From Guillardia theta CCMP2712 (taxonomy: Eukaryota > Cryptophyceae > Pyrenomonadales > Geminigeraceae), in assembly GCF_000315625.1 (NCBI RefSeq), contig NW_005434671.1:1041170-1105169 (forward strand): a DNA stretch of 64,000 nt, read 5' to 3'. Below, piece by piece: positions 1-12,419 of this stretch; the stretch's first letter is position 1; every line of letters begins with the position of its first letter. Below the pieces are notes generated by a model. It worked only from the letters and a program-made list of their open reading frames with translations. It made no database searches and was not told the origin of the DNA. The position numbers and the translations under genes were made by a program.

Positions 1-122
1 GCTCTTTCCCACTATCCTTCTCTCTTCATTCCTTCCTCTGTTCTATTTTACCCTTTCTACTCTCCTCCCTCCTTTCCTCTGCCTCGTTTTCTCCTCCCCT
101 TCCTCCTCTCCTCTCACCAAAC

Positions 123-3100
123 GTGTCTGGAACAAGATCGCTCTCGACGTATTGTACAAGTTGTTCGGACTGCACAAGAAATTGTCGATCAAACAGAATC
201 ACGGCATCAAGATTTGAAATTTTACCTGAAAAACAGCAAAATGCAGCCTCCTCTCCCAGAGTCCCTTCGAAAGTTGTGAGTTGCTGTGACTTTCGGCCAT
301 TTCTAACCTGGTCAAGAAACAAGTTTGCAAGGAAAACTGCTCTCTCCCTGCGAAAGAAATTCAGACATGCTTTGGAAGGGATGGGGACGAGAACAGCATG
401 TAGACAAGAACAGCATGTAGACGAGACAGAATTGTTCTTGATGTTCTTTGTGATGATGACGATGATGATGACGATGGTGGTGGTGGTGATGAGGAGGAGG
501 AGGAGAAGGATGGGGAGAAAGGCAGAGAGGAGCAGGAGGGAAAAAGGGGCAGGAAGGCACGGGAGCAGGATCAGATTTCTCTTTGATGGAACCTGTCGTA
601 ATTGTTGACAACTCGGACGAACTCCATGTAATGTTTGTGAATTCCCTGTCACCTCAACCATGAGTCCCTTCAAGACTGTTCCCGTCCTCTACCTCCGCCA
701 CATCAAGATCCTCGTCCCTCAGCAGCTTCTCAAACGTTTCACAAAGGACCTGGAAGCTCTTGTCAAGCACGGGCGATGATAGCAAGAGACACGTGTTCAT
801 TCCGTCGACAACAACACAACGAGGGGGCGAAAACACCAGAAGCAAATTCATCACCATCAACACTCATCACCATCGACACTCATCACCATCGATATGTCCA
901 TCACAATCTGTCAACAGCAACATGGCGGGAGGAAGTACCGAGAGGCAGTCCTCGTCGAAGAGGTTCGGGTATAGGTGAATGCTATGAGACATCATCCAGC
1001 GAACGTCCGCTGCCAGCTCGTCAGCCTCGTCCGACCGGTGAACGTCTCTTACATTCATCGTCCTCGCACATGCACTTGTACACTACCAGCGCCTCCGCCC
1101 AGGCCACCCCAGCCTCCTTGCAGAGACGAAGAGCCGCGGGGAACTAAGACAGTGAAACCATGAGGGGGGGGAGAGTTAAGAGAATATGGAAGGGGAGGCG
1201 GGAAGAAGACTTGACAGAGAAGGAAGAGCAGCAGATCAAAGAGAGGAGTACGAGAAGCTGGAGGAGAACAAGGAGGAGGAGGAGGAGGAGGAGGAGGAGG
1301 AGGAGGAGGAGGAGGAGGAGGAGGAGGAGGAGGAGCACTGGAATGAACATAAGCAGAACCTGATAAGCGAGAGCGATTGGGTCGGTGATAGGAGGGACCA
1401 AAAACCATCTTCATCCCATCCTTCAAACGACCAGTCAGTGGAAATCTCCTGTTCCCCTCCTCTATCTCCGTTTCCCCATCCTCCCTCCTCCCTCCTCCCT
1501 CCTCCCTCCTCTCTGCTGTGCTGCCTTCTCTCACCTTGACTGTTATGTAACTTCCATCTTCCGACACCTGACTGATAGTTACATCGAGACTTGAAATCAT
1601 CGCCTCCACCTTCCAAACTCCATCTGGGAGCTCCACGTGTCGTTGAGCAAGATACGCGCTGTAAGAAGCCTATGGATAGCATGAGAAAAGGAGAGGGAAG
1701 GGAGGAGAAGGTGAGGAGAGGAGTGAAAGGATGGAAAAGAAGGGGGGAGGGGGGGCAGAAAGACGAGAGGAGAAGTGAAAGTGGAGGAGAGGCGGAGAAA
1801 AAGCAAGGAAACTAAAGTCAAGGAGCAAGAGAACGATAAACAGACAGATAGACAGATAGACAGGAAGACAGATAGAGAGATAGAGAGATAAACAGACAGA
1901 CAGACAGACAGATAGACAGATAGATAAACAGACAGACAGATAGATAGAGAGATAGACAGACAGACAGAACTTATTCTCACCTGCATTGCTCGAAGCCAAC
2001 AAAGCCTTCGCTCCCATGTCGAGGGGATCACGCTCAAGATGATTGGTAGCTGGAGCAAGTGATGACAAGTGCAAATCAGATTTGAGATTCCATGGCATGC
2101 AGGAACAGAGACATGCACAAGATATTCAAAAGAAGACATGCTCTACAAGCAGTGCATATCAATTTCTCGTCACCTGACAGTGAAGTTTCACAGACAAGTT
2201 CGACGTTCTCTGATCATTCCAACTCCAGGCGCAAACCTTGAGAGTACATGTAAGCTCGACCATCGAAGAAAGTCGGCGACTGACAATGGCCGGATTCAAG
2301 AAATTCTCTTTCACGTCTCCCGGCATGCTCGAACAAACTTCCAAGATGTCCTGTCGGCTACTCAACCATGGAACAAGACCTCATCATACACTCACTTGAA
2401 TCACAGGGTGAAACGCTTCCAACGCTGCTGTCTTCTGCATTCGCCGTCAGCATTCACAGAGCCTCGCTCTGACCTTTTACAGCTTCTCCGCGGAGGTTGA
2501 TGAGCAGGCGGCAGAGACCTGCCGGTTGAGATGAGAGGCAGGGAGGAGAGGAGGAGATCTGTGCTCACTGGGTAGGAACCCGCAGAGATAGACGTGGAAG
2601 ATGAGACATTCGATCATCGCCTGCGAGACAAGATCAGTCGTCAGAGTCGTGTGAAGATGCAGGAGAACAAAAGGATCAAAAATCATGTACAATGTCGCCC
2701 GTCAGTTGCCAATGATCAGAGAGAGAGAGGGAGAGCGAGAGGGGGAGACAGAGAGGGAGGGAGGGAGGGAGGGAGGGAGGGAGGGAGGGAGGGAAGGGGA
2801 GAGGAAAGAATGGGAGCAGGAGGAAAGAATCTCAACCCACAGCAGCTTCTACAAAATCTCTCCTCCTCCTCACCTTCCAGGGCCTTGCCGCATGGCTCCA
2901 ATCGTGCATCTCTCCTCCTCGAAACACTGCAAGTGCTGCTTCCATATACCTGCTCCCTGCTCAACTTCCTCCCTCCGCTCTTGTTCCCTCCCCTGCCTCC
3001 CACCTCCTCCTCCCCGCCCTTTCCCCATGTCCTCCTCCTCTTCCTCCTCCTCCTCCTCCTCCTCCTCCTCCTCCTCTTCCTCCTCCTCCTCGCCTCCCTC

Positions 3101-6100
3101 ACCTCTCTTCGATTGTCTTGATGGCACTGAGCTTGATCTGAGGGTCTTCGTTGGAGCTGCTCTCGTTGTCAGATCAACGGACTTCTGCCCTCCTTTCTTC
3201 CTCCCCCACCTCAACAGGTCCAGGTGCATGGCCCGGATCTCGCTAGCAACGTCGCATCCTGCCTCATCCTTCAACCCTCCTCCTCCCCTCCCGTCAGCAA
3301 CTGACCGCTGTTTGACGCTGAGTAGTGCAACTGCCCCAGCAGCTGCGCCAGTTTGACTTGGTCGACATCCTGGGGGAACTTCAAAATTCCCGCACGAGGG
3401 GTCGGAGAGGCTCACAGGGTGTTGAATGCAGGGCATGGTGAAGTTTTCGATGAACTCTCGCCCGAGAACTCCGCTTAGCAACTGAGATCGCAGTCAGAGT
3501 CATACCAATGGTGACTGAAACATAGTGCTTGTGTAACAACATTACTATTAGCAACATGAACATTATCATTCTTAACACCATCACCATCGCCGTCGTTATC
3601 ATCATGTCATGATCGCTACATTCATGATAGAACATCTCAGACGACAAGGCACACAAGAATCATCTCATAAAACAAATCAATTCACTCATGACATGGAACA
3701 GCAGCGCAAAGGTGATCACTCAAGGTAAAGACCTGCAGAGCGTCGAGCATGCCGTGTTTGGGAACAAGATCGAGAGGTTCTGCGGTGAGTGAGAAGGGAG
3801 AAACGTTTGCTTCCCACTCATCAACCGGAGTATTGTGTGTTTGAAAGACGAAGAGCACCGTGACGAGGGACCTGGAGGAAACATGACGAAGGTGTAGATG
3901 AGAGGAGGATTAGATGTGTAGGCGAAGCGAGGGAGGACGAGAGGAGGAGCAAGCAGTGAACGAGAGATGGAATGCGGAGAGAATAGGACAGGACAGGAGA
4001 GGGGAGGGGAGGAGAACACAGGAGAGAAGAGGAGCGGAGAGGAGAGGAGAGGAGGGGAGGGGAGGGGACAGGACAGGACAGGACAGGACAGGACAGGACA
4101 GGACAGGACAGGAAGTGACGACGATACTCTCGGATCTCATATAGTCACGATGTTGTTATGCTCACCTCGGAGTACTCGTAGGAACCTGACTGCATCTGCT
4201 CCTTGGTGATCTTGGTGCCGTGCCATGTTCTGATAGCAGTCAAGTGCTCCCAAGGTAAACAAGACCATCATGCAGACATGCCACGAGGAGTGCAGAGAAG
4301 TGATGAGTGAGAAAGATGTAATGATGAGGAGAAGCAGAGTGACGAGAACACTTGCAAACAAAAGAGACGGGGAAAGAACAACAAGGGACAACAACAAGGA
4401 ACAACAGCAACAAGGAAGGATAAGAAGAGAAAAGAAGGATGAGATGCACAGCAGCGCTTCTCACCGGTCCAACACCGCACTCTCTTTGAAAGATCCTTCT
4501 AGCCCGATACTGAAGTCATCGTCCATAACGCACAAGTTCTGCAACACGATGATGAGACAGGCGTCGAAGAATGAGCATGCAAGATCAGAGCTTAAGGAAA
4601 ACTTGTCTCTCCTCTCTCCTCTTGCTACCTGTCTGGACATGTTTTTCGGAAGCGACATCAGTTGCCCTGCTTTCTTGAGCACTCGCTTGAAGGCGCTTTT
4701 CTCTGCTTCGTTCCCTAGGTTTCGATCAGAATCAGAAACTGATCCTAGCAAGAGGATGAAGAGTAGAAGCTGAAAGAGAGGAGGAGGAGGAGGAGGAGGA
4801 GGAGGAGGAGGAGGAGGGCGGAGATGGGGAAAGGGACGGGGATAAGGACGAGGACGAGGAATTTATAGGAGAAGGAGAAGGATCCAAGATGTACAAGAAG
4901 ATGTACAAGAAGGTTTGAACGTAAATCAAACAGGAGATGGAGGGCAAAAGCGAAAATAAGAGGTTTTAGGAAGAGGGGGAGGGGGGAAGAGGAAGGGGGA
5001 AGATGATGAGGAGGAGAGGGGGGGGCAGCAGCAGGGATGGTACTGACCCGCTAGTTTGGAAGGGTCTGCCTCTCCGGAGATGTGTATAACAGTAGACGAG
5101 CCGTGCCAAGACCTCTCCTTGACGCTGACCATCTTCTTGGCAGCTGAGAACAAGACAGCGGAGTTACTTGAAACATCGGGAAGCAGCGGAAGGAGACTGA
5201 GTGAGGATGAAGGAAAGGCAAGGCAGGGAAAGAATGAGCGTTCACTTGAGTGGTCGACGGAGTTCGTGTCGCTGATGAAAAGATCTGAGCTGTCTGAAAG
5301 GACATTATAGTCATGACAAATAACACGTAGAGGAAGATAAGGACGAAGAGTAGTATTAGCAGTAGTAGTTGATCTAGCAGAAAAAGTAGGAGGAGAGGGA
5401 GTAGGAGGAGGAGGAGGAGGATGGAGAGGGAAGAGGAGGAGGAGGAGGGGTAGGAGGAGAGCAGAAATGTTCACCTGAGTCGTAGATGACACCGTTCAGC
5501 TCCTTGACAAGGATATCGTATGGAACATGGAGGGCAATAGAGCAGAGCGCCTGCAACAATAACGACGGCACGGGATCAGCAATTTCCTGTCATCTGCTGA
5601 ACAGAACCCTCCATCCCTCCTTCATCCTTCTTCATCCCTCCTTCATCCAGCATTTCTCTCTCTCTCACCTGTGGAGCCTCTCTCGCCAATTCGCGAAGAG
5701 CATCAACACGTTTTTCCCGCGAGCCGTGAAGGAGCTAGAGGGATGTCAGTATATATCTCCTCCTCCTCGTCCATCTCCAACTCCTCCTCCCCCTCCTCTC
5801 TCTGTCTCTGTCTCTCGCTCGCTTGCTCAATCCCCCCTCCCCCCGGCCTCCTCCTCCTCCTCCTCCTCCTCCTCTCCCTTCTTCTCCTCCTCTCCTTCCT
5901 CCTTTGCCACAAGCCTATTGTGTCCCTTCTCCTCTTCCGCACTCACTTGCTCGCTGACTATACGGAAAAGCGTTCCCAGTGAGGACAGTTTTCCGAAATC
6001 TGGAGAAAGTTGAGCGAAAAGGGGGAGAAAAGACAGTTGCAATGAAGTGAAAATCAAGAAGGAAGAGAGTGGAAAAGGACAATAAAAAGGCAAAGGAAAA

Positions 6101-8935
6101 CAATATGAAGACATTCAAATCATTTGATAAAGATACAGAAAGAAAGGCAACAAGTCTAGTCAAGTCAAGTCAGGTCAGGTCAAGTCAAGTAAAGCAAAAT
6201 CAAGTCACCATAAGACCAGAACAGGACAAGAAAAAGAGACAAGGGAGGACGAAGGTGAGGAGAACTATTGGCAGTGGGAGATAGCAAGGTCAGGATATCA
6301 CCGGTGGTATCAAGGTCAAGATCAACCATCACCGAAGGGTTCAGCTGCCCCAGCACTTCGCACGCCTGCTCTTTCGTCAATCTCGTCATGACATGAGACA
6401 CATCGCTGACCGCCGTCCAGGCGATGGAGGCCGACGAGGACTTGAATTGGTTGAGGAAGGAACTGAGGCGATGCTCGTAGATCTGTCCAAGGGCAAGATG
6501 GAAGTCGCCAAGAACGATCAGCGATGATCCGCAAAAAGCAAAGATGAAGACATCGAAGAAGTGCGGGCAGGCGGGAAGTAATGAAGGCAGGCAGACAAGG
6601 ATTGTGGGAGGGAGGGAGCTAAAGAAAGCACGAGAGAACGATCAGCACCATGCAAACATCTCAGGTGGACAGTGTTGACACGAGACATCTGGCTCAAGAC
6701 ATCTCACTCACATCAGTCGTTGAGAAGCTGATGTTCTGATTTCCATTGATCGCTACAATCTCTCCACACGTCGAGGCTCCTCCCTGCTCCCGTCGTTACC
6801 AGACGCCCTCCCAACAGAACCTCGCTGTGCTATTACCCCTTCTCCTATCCTGAGCGCTGATTTCGTCCCCTTGTAGAGGAAAGAAGTTCAGAAAAAAACA
6901 CCACTGGTCACCTCTCACCTTCCTAATCTTGTTCAAGTCTGCATACGACGCTTCTCCGAACTGAAACAAGGCGCTCAATCACACGCGGTAGGGAGGTAGA
7001 TGAAAGGGATACCTTGAACCCCGTGATCCCCTGTGAAAGCATCCGCACCGCACACGAGCGGAACCTGAAGAACGAGTTAGGAAGGAAGGAGCGTGTGAGG
7101 GACAGGAAAGAGTTAGGACGAGGAGGGAGGAGATGCAGGAGAAGGAGAGAGCGAAGGGTGCCGAGAAGGTCGTACAAGCTAGATCCAAGCACAGGTGTAT
7201 GCGGAGGAGATCGGGGAAGGAAGTTGGGGGGGGGAGGCAAGACAGAGGGAGGAAGCAAGGAGAGAACCTCTCAATGTTGCTCCTCGGAGTTGCATTCCCG
7301 GCATCTTTCGTCTTCAATTGATAGTCCTGTCATGCCACGTCACCGACTACCTCGCTCTCTACTGCTGCTTGTGCCTCCGGCGTTGCCATCATCACTACCC
7401 AGTTGCAAATGTTGTGGGGAAGCTGAAGAGGTTGTGAGGAGGACCAGCAGACGAACTCCCAACAGCGCGAACCTCTTTGAAGAACGTTTGAAGATCGACG
7501 GCAAATGTCAATGGAAGCAGCTCCACCTAGTGACGAGAATTCAGAGATAGCACTTTCCGATATTTTATCTCCTTCTTCTGCCTTCTCCTCTCTCTGTCTC
7601 TCTCTGTCTCTTTCTTTCACACGCGTACACACATACAAACACAACACACACTACCTTCCTACCTCCCCCTCAATCTTTCCTCCCTCTCTGCCTCTGCCTC
7701 TTCCCATCCCTCAAGCTCCCCCCCCTCTCCCTCCTTCTGTCTTCCTCCCAGCTTCACTGATCATGCTCGACACCTGAAATATCATCGTCCCTCGGTTGCT
7801 CGCTGACTTCTTCCCTCCTGGTTTGATCAGAGTCCCAGTGAGGCTGACCGCATTCGGACTGTCGCAACTTTGTGAGCTAACAAGGACGAGAGCGGAACAC
7901 GGTCCCAACCTGATCCCCATTTCCATCCACTTGTCTGAAGTATCTTCGTCTTGAATGTCTTGCACTGAGAGGGCAGAAAGATCAGACGTCAATATGCTCG
8001 ATCAAGGTAAGGACGCACTGGAAGAAGAGAACTCATCGAAGGGGATCTTAAAGCTCCCGATGAACTTCGGTCGGAGAACCCTCCTTTCTGTGACCTCGAC
8101 GCTCAACTGACAGGTCAAGTCAGGTTGACAGGTCCGACGGCGCCCCCCGTCCCCCGCCCCCCTTTCCCCCCCCTCGAATCGCTGAAGGGCTTCCAACGCA
8201 CACCTGAGCATTTCGTAGCCGGGGGCCCTCCTGCCGTGATTGTACTCAGCCAAACATCTCAAAGTGAAGTGAAGGAGGGGCAGCAGAGTCAAGCAAGGAG
8301 TGTGCTTCATCCGCCCAATCTGGATCATCAAACGGCAGGGGGAACAGCCATGACATAATCCCTGACAACCCCCGAAATGCGCTCTCTAACTTCCGACCCC
8401 AGGTGTACACGAGTAACAGTACAAGGCAGGATACGATGCTTACATCCAGCACGAAGCTGAGAATGTCGGCGAAGTACATGGTACAGCCATCTGCAACACA
8501 AGATCATCCCTGGTCGGCCTCGAGACATGCCTCCACTGCCCCTCACCGATGTCCAGCTTCACATTCATAGGAGGAGAAATGTAATCGTTGGTCTCAGGGC
8601 TCCAGACCTGGGAGCCGAACTTAGCCAGAGTACGGGAGCTTCAAGTACAATGAAGTTCAATGTCACCCCGATCGAAGCGAGGATCGGACTCTTGGGCGCC
8701 TCATACAAGCTTCCTGTCAGAAGTCGGAACTGCAGAAGAGTTTTAGGAACCGTACTGATTTCCCTGTGTTATACCTTGAACATTCTTGTGGCCACCATGA
8801 AGGATTCAGTGCTGGGAACTGCGAGAAACTTAAGAGGCTTGCGAATCCGTGTGCAATTCTTGCTCACCACAGTGTAGCTTGCCACGACGACTCTGCGAGC
8901 CTCGTCGCTTGAAAGACATCATGTACAATGGCTCA
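123..8935 (-). CDS. Very large multi-exon gene, product not recognised (C2-like and transmembrane segments); partial, runs off left edge
   Basis: Reading right to left, short exons with good frame and GTGAG donors occur near 8930-8790, 8640-8555, 8500-8370, 8100-8010, 7985-7770, 7540-7440, 7080-7017, 6975-6920, 6532-6265, 5725-5671, 5545-5488, 5170-5048, 4745-4470, 4235-4168, 3790-3722, 3380-3290, 2365-2200, 2060-1980, 1636-1530 and 330-123. The 8.5 kb exon encodes a hydrophobic helix (about 8475-8400). Exons at 8.1-7.4 kb look like a C2 domain: a strand with FIGSFKIPF, then KWMEMG, then GTMIFQVELLPL across a splice. The downstream exons form a long alternation of hydrophobic strands and polar loops that I cannot assign; a VPS13-type lipid-transfer protein or a ferlin-like protein are possibilities only. 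Introns are bulky here because they hold (GGA)n, (GACA)n and (GGACA)n tracts. Joining the exons into one gene is an inference; two adjacent genes are possible. Confidence 0.45.
1268..1338. repeat. (GGA)n microsatellite in an intron
   Basis: An almost perfect GGA/TCC trinucleotide tract lies between the minus-strand exons of the large left-end gene. It creates poly-Glu, poly-Arg and poly-Ser readings in every frame, none of which I regard as coding. Confidence 0.9.
1836..1970. repeat. GACA/GATA tetranucleotide repeat
   Basis: Interspersed CAGA and GATA units run for about 135 bp next to a minus-strand exon (SNAG then a donor at about 1980). The tract is intronic and gives false hydrophobic readings (YLSICLS) on the minus strand. 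Confidence 0.85.
2754..2797. repeat. (GGGA)n microsatellite
   Basis: A run of GGGA units about 44 bp long lies in a presumed intron of the left-end gene. It is flanked by looser GA-rich sequence. Confidence 0.85.
4066..4112. repeat. (GGACA)n pentanucleotide tandem repeat
   Basis: About nine perfect GGACA units lie inside a presumed intron, preceded by 100 bp of degenerate GGGGA/GAGGA sequence. Confidence 0.9.
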
Positions 8936-9975
8936 GGTAATGCAGGTGTCTTGTCGCAGAGAAAATCAGATCATTCGTCTTGGTTCAGCTGCAGGCATTC
9001 GCAGTCAGCTCATGAAACCCTGCTACTTCCGCTGACGGCACGAGGAGACTTGAGGAGAGGTGCAGGATCTCCATCTACCCTCAGACTGTCTGGGCCTCCA
9101 TGGCAGGGCATCTACGCCTGTAACTGGATCCGCTTCTTCCCCTCAAGCTCCCGCCCCTCTCCCCCCATTCCCGTCCCTGCTGCCCCTCCCGGCCTCCCCA
9201 TCCTTCACGCTTTCCCCCATCTCGCCATGAGGTCCTCAGACTCGCACCGCTTGAGGTTAAAATATTGTCGTGCAATCTATAGAGATATCAGAAAATGAGT
9301 AAACTTAGTATGGAATACTGATATTAAATTGGTTTTAGAAGTCATCCAGTACCACCACGTACCAGCTAAAATATATTTAAATACAAAGGGCTCCTTACGA
9401 AATTATGTTCTGTTTATTTCAAATACATAAAGGTAAGTACAAAATTTTAACTCCGATTTCAGCAAAGCCCTCATGAAAAAAAGAAGGTTCATTGCAAGCC
9501 GAAATTAACCAAGGGGGGTAGTCCGAATCAACATAGTACCCGTCCTATTGTCCTACAAACAACCGGATAGGGGCACATAGTACCCCTACCACTATCAGGC
9601 AGTCCTGCTCCGCCCTTTTGCAAACCACCCAGCTTATTGGACCCCACTTTTCCTGGAGAGAAGCACCGGTAGCACAGCTACAATCGTGTACTCGACCCAA
9701 AAAGTGCCTGGGAAGAGCAATGGGATAGGAGCGGGGAGAGAGGAGCTAGGAGCGGGGAGAGAGGAGCGGGGAGAGAGGAGCGAGGAGCGAGGAGCGAGGA
9801 AAGGAGGAGAGAGGAAAGGAGGAGAGAGGAAAGGAGGAGAGAGGAAAGGCGGAGAGAGGGGGTAGGAGAGGTAGTTCTCAAAGACGCGCTGAACAAGAGC
9901 AGCAAGAACAGTTTCCGAGTAACATTTACGAGTAAACAACGGTGAGACAGTGAATCCGTGCAGGCTACATCGGAG
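8936..9975. other. Intergenic stretch with AT-rich and G/A-rich parts
   Basis: No convincing exon is visible. 9245-9480 is AT-rich. 9530-9610 contains short 'catagtacccctacc'-type motifs. 9720-9860 is an imperfect tandem array of GGAGAGAGGAGC and AAAGGAGGAGAG units. The start of the large left-end gene may lie at the left margin of this stretch, but I could not fix its initiator. Confidence 0.5.
9720..9860. repeat. Imperfect GA-rich minisatellite
   Basis: Units of 12-16 bp built on GGAGAGAGGAGC and GGAAAGGAGGAGAGA recur in tandem just downstream of the radial spoke gene. Translations of this tract (serine/leucine/proline runs) are artefacts. Confidence 0.8.
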
Positions 9976-12137
9976 CTATTCAGCGGCCGCCTGCCCTTCC
10001 TCAGGCACAGGTGGTGGCTCCAGGTTCAGATCGCCTGCACAAACAAGTGTGTAAAGATGATGTGTGAAAATGGTGAACGGAAGCGGGTGAAGATGAACGC
10101 AGAGAAAGCAATTGAGTTACCTGCAACTCCTTTACACTTCTCGTTGCGTTTGTATTCGGGCAGGCTGGGTTCTGGCAGAACCTTGCCGACGACCGGCGGT
10201 GTGAACATGGCACCAGTCTGAGAAACTGCTGTTGAGTACCGATCAAGCTCCCGCATCGCGGTACCTCGTAAACACCCCAGCCACAGTAGAAGTTGACGAA
10301 GGTATATCCCCATCCGACCGTAACGGCTCCAGGCCATGCCAGGCTGCGGACAACAGCGCAGGCATACTGCGGAGCCTTTCCTCCTGCTAGATGAGCAGTC
10401 CATGCGGGAGAGTCGTACTTAGGGATCTGTTCAGATGTCAGAGTAAAGCAAGGAGAGGAGAGCGGAGAGCATGACGACCTTGTCGAGGTGTATGCTCTGT
10501 AGTGCAGGGCGATTCTTCTCCAATCGTGGATCTTTGGCATCAGGATTGCTCTCAGGAGGCGTCCAGCCATAGTCATAGTACTTGCAGCGACCCTACAAAA
10601 AGAGAGATGAGGAACACGAGTACAAGAATGGACAAATAAACCTGCGGCAAGAGATCCAACGAGGCATGTACCCAGCTTGACTTGTGCAGCTCACAGAGGG
10701 CATGCCCGGTCATGCCAAAGAAGGTCCCTTCTTCCGATAGCCCGACTGTCAGCTCACCTCCTCCCTCGTAGTCCGTCACATCTGCCAGATGCCCCCGAGG
10801 AGCGATGCGACAGTCCGCGCTGATTCGTGCGATCTGCGCTCGGAGATAGTGAAGCTCTCTGCCCGGGAAGGAGCTCTTGGAGAGGACAGGAGCATCCAGG
10901 TTGCCAGTGAAGAATCTTCTTATGTTTCTAGCCTGTCGTGAAAGATCAGGGTCGTTCGAAGGTAACACATAGAAACTGTCATACCGCGATGATCGTCTTT
11001 GGCTCGACGTCGGGAAGTCTTCTCCATGGGCTGGAATGCCCTGAAGTAACGTAGTACACGAAAGCGTTGCTGCTCATCATGAAATCTACAGGAGCTTCGG
11101 ATCCGATCGAGTCGGGCGGGACGATAGAAGGATCCTGTTCTCCCTCAGGAAGAGGAGGGTTTGGCTGTCGCCCGCTCATCAAGCATTCCGCTATGATCTA
11201 ACAAACAAAGTCAAAGGAACATACCCTGTTTTCATTGATCATCTCACATAATCCTTCTCAACACCCATGATCTTGCCCCACAGCCGCACGGACGATATCT
11301 TCTCGCCCTCAACTGCATCGGGGTTCTTGTGCAACAACGTCTGTCATGTAGACGTGAGGAGGATGCCATATGAACTCATCAACCAAACCTTTAAACTGAG
11401 GTAGAGTCTCACTGCTTCTTCCTTGCCAAACCCAACGCCAGCTCTCTCCAGGAAGCCGAGATCGTGTAAAACATCTCCCATGTCGCCTTCCACCTCGACA
11501 GGCAGAAGCTCCTCGACCTCCTGGCCCTCTACGGGTTCAGCTGGAGGTGCGGCAGGATCGACAGGAACAGGAAGCTTGAAAGGCCTGACCTTTTCCTTCA
11601 AATCCTACAATGACGTTACAACACGGGGGTGGTTACATGGAGAATATTTGTACGTGAATATCCTGCTCTTGTGGCAGGGTTGTCTCTGTTGACAAGTTCT
11701 CAAAGATAAATGGGAGGAGATCAGGAGTCAAGTCTGATGGTTGAGTTTCAATCAGATGCAGAAGTCTTTCCTGGAATAACAGAGGGTCAGCGCACGTTAC
11801 TCTACGTATGCAAACTATCAGGATCTCAGTGGTATCGGAGAGAAGGCAAGATCTCATCAGGGGAACGATAGCAATACTAGAGCTGGAGACATCGAGAGGA
11901 AGCAGGAGCAAGGTGCTGAATATCAAGGATGCGGTGGAAGGCGGGTAACGCTGGCAGAACTGGTGGGTTGGGCAACAAGGCGGGAGGGCAGCAAGAGAGT
12001 GGACAGGAGTGGGCAGGCGCAGCAGCAGCAGGGAGGAGCAAGAAGAAGTGAGATCAGGCATGTTGTCTCTTGTGTGTTCTTGCCTTCAAGAAGCCCATCA
12101 GCGCCTCCTTCTCCCCCATCGCGCGAATCCCGGACAT
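9976..12137 (-). CDS. RSPH4A-like: Radial spoke head protein, RSPH4A/RSPH6A family
   Basis: The product is a component of the axonemal radial spoke head, which links the central pair to the dynein arms in motile flagella. The start is ATG at 12137 (MSGIRAMGEKEAL), then a donor that reads AAG/GCAAGA. Exon 2 begins at 11770 with ERLLHLIETQ and carries the N-terminal helix FIFENLS. The family motif GDMGDVLHDLGFLERAGVG lies at about 11480-11420. NLDAPVLSKSSFPGRELHYL and RAQIARISADC (10900-10810) are the most diagnostic blocks of the family. GWGYTFVNFYCGWG (10310-10265) and a short acidic last exon ending PEEGQAAAE complete the protein. There are about eight exons. The gene is divergent from the armadillo-repeat gene, with 282 bp between start codons. 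Family assignment is firm; which of the two paralogues it matches is not. Confidence 0.88.
11771..12083 (-). other. GC-AG intron in the radial spoke gene
   Basis: The first intron has no GT donor that keeps frame. AAG/GCAAGA is a consensus match for the minor GC-AG class, and the acceptor TTATTCCAG/GAA restores phase 0. It is about 313 nt, long for this window. Confidence 0.6.
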
Positions 12138-12419
12138 GGTCCCCTCAAACGGTCGGCGGTTGCCGTGGACCCCATCCCCACCACATACCGAATACCAAAA
12201 CAACGGAAATGTAACGGACAAACCGTTCGAATGTGGAACCCGTGGCAGATGTCGGGCGAGAGGGAGACTGTCTGAGGGCGAGGACGAGGGGAGACTGAGG
12301 AAACAGGTTCTTGTTTACGCACTTCATCTGCTCTGTCAAGGTGCAAGTTTGACTCGCTGCGAGAAGCTTGATATTTCTGGAAATTTGAGGCATTCTGCTA
12401 TACTTGAAACCTCAGCATT

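Noticed and set aside
2685-3356. 223-codon plus-strand frame rich in Ser and Gly/Arg
   Set aside because: It is composed of (GGGA)n and (TCC)n tracts; minus-strand exons in the same interval have better splice signals.
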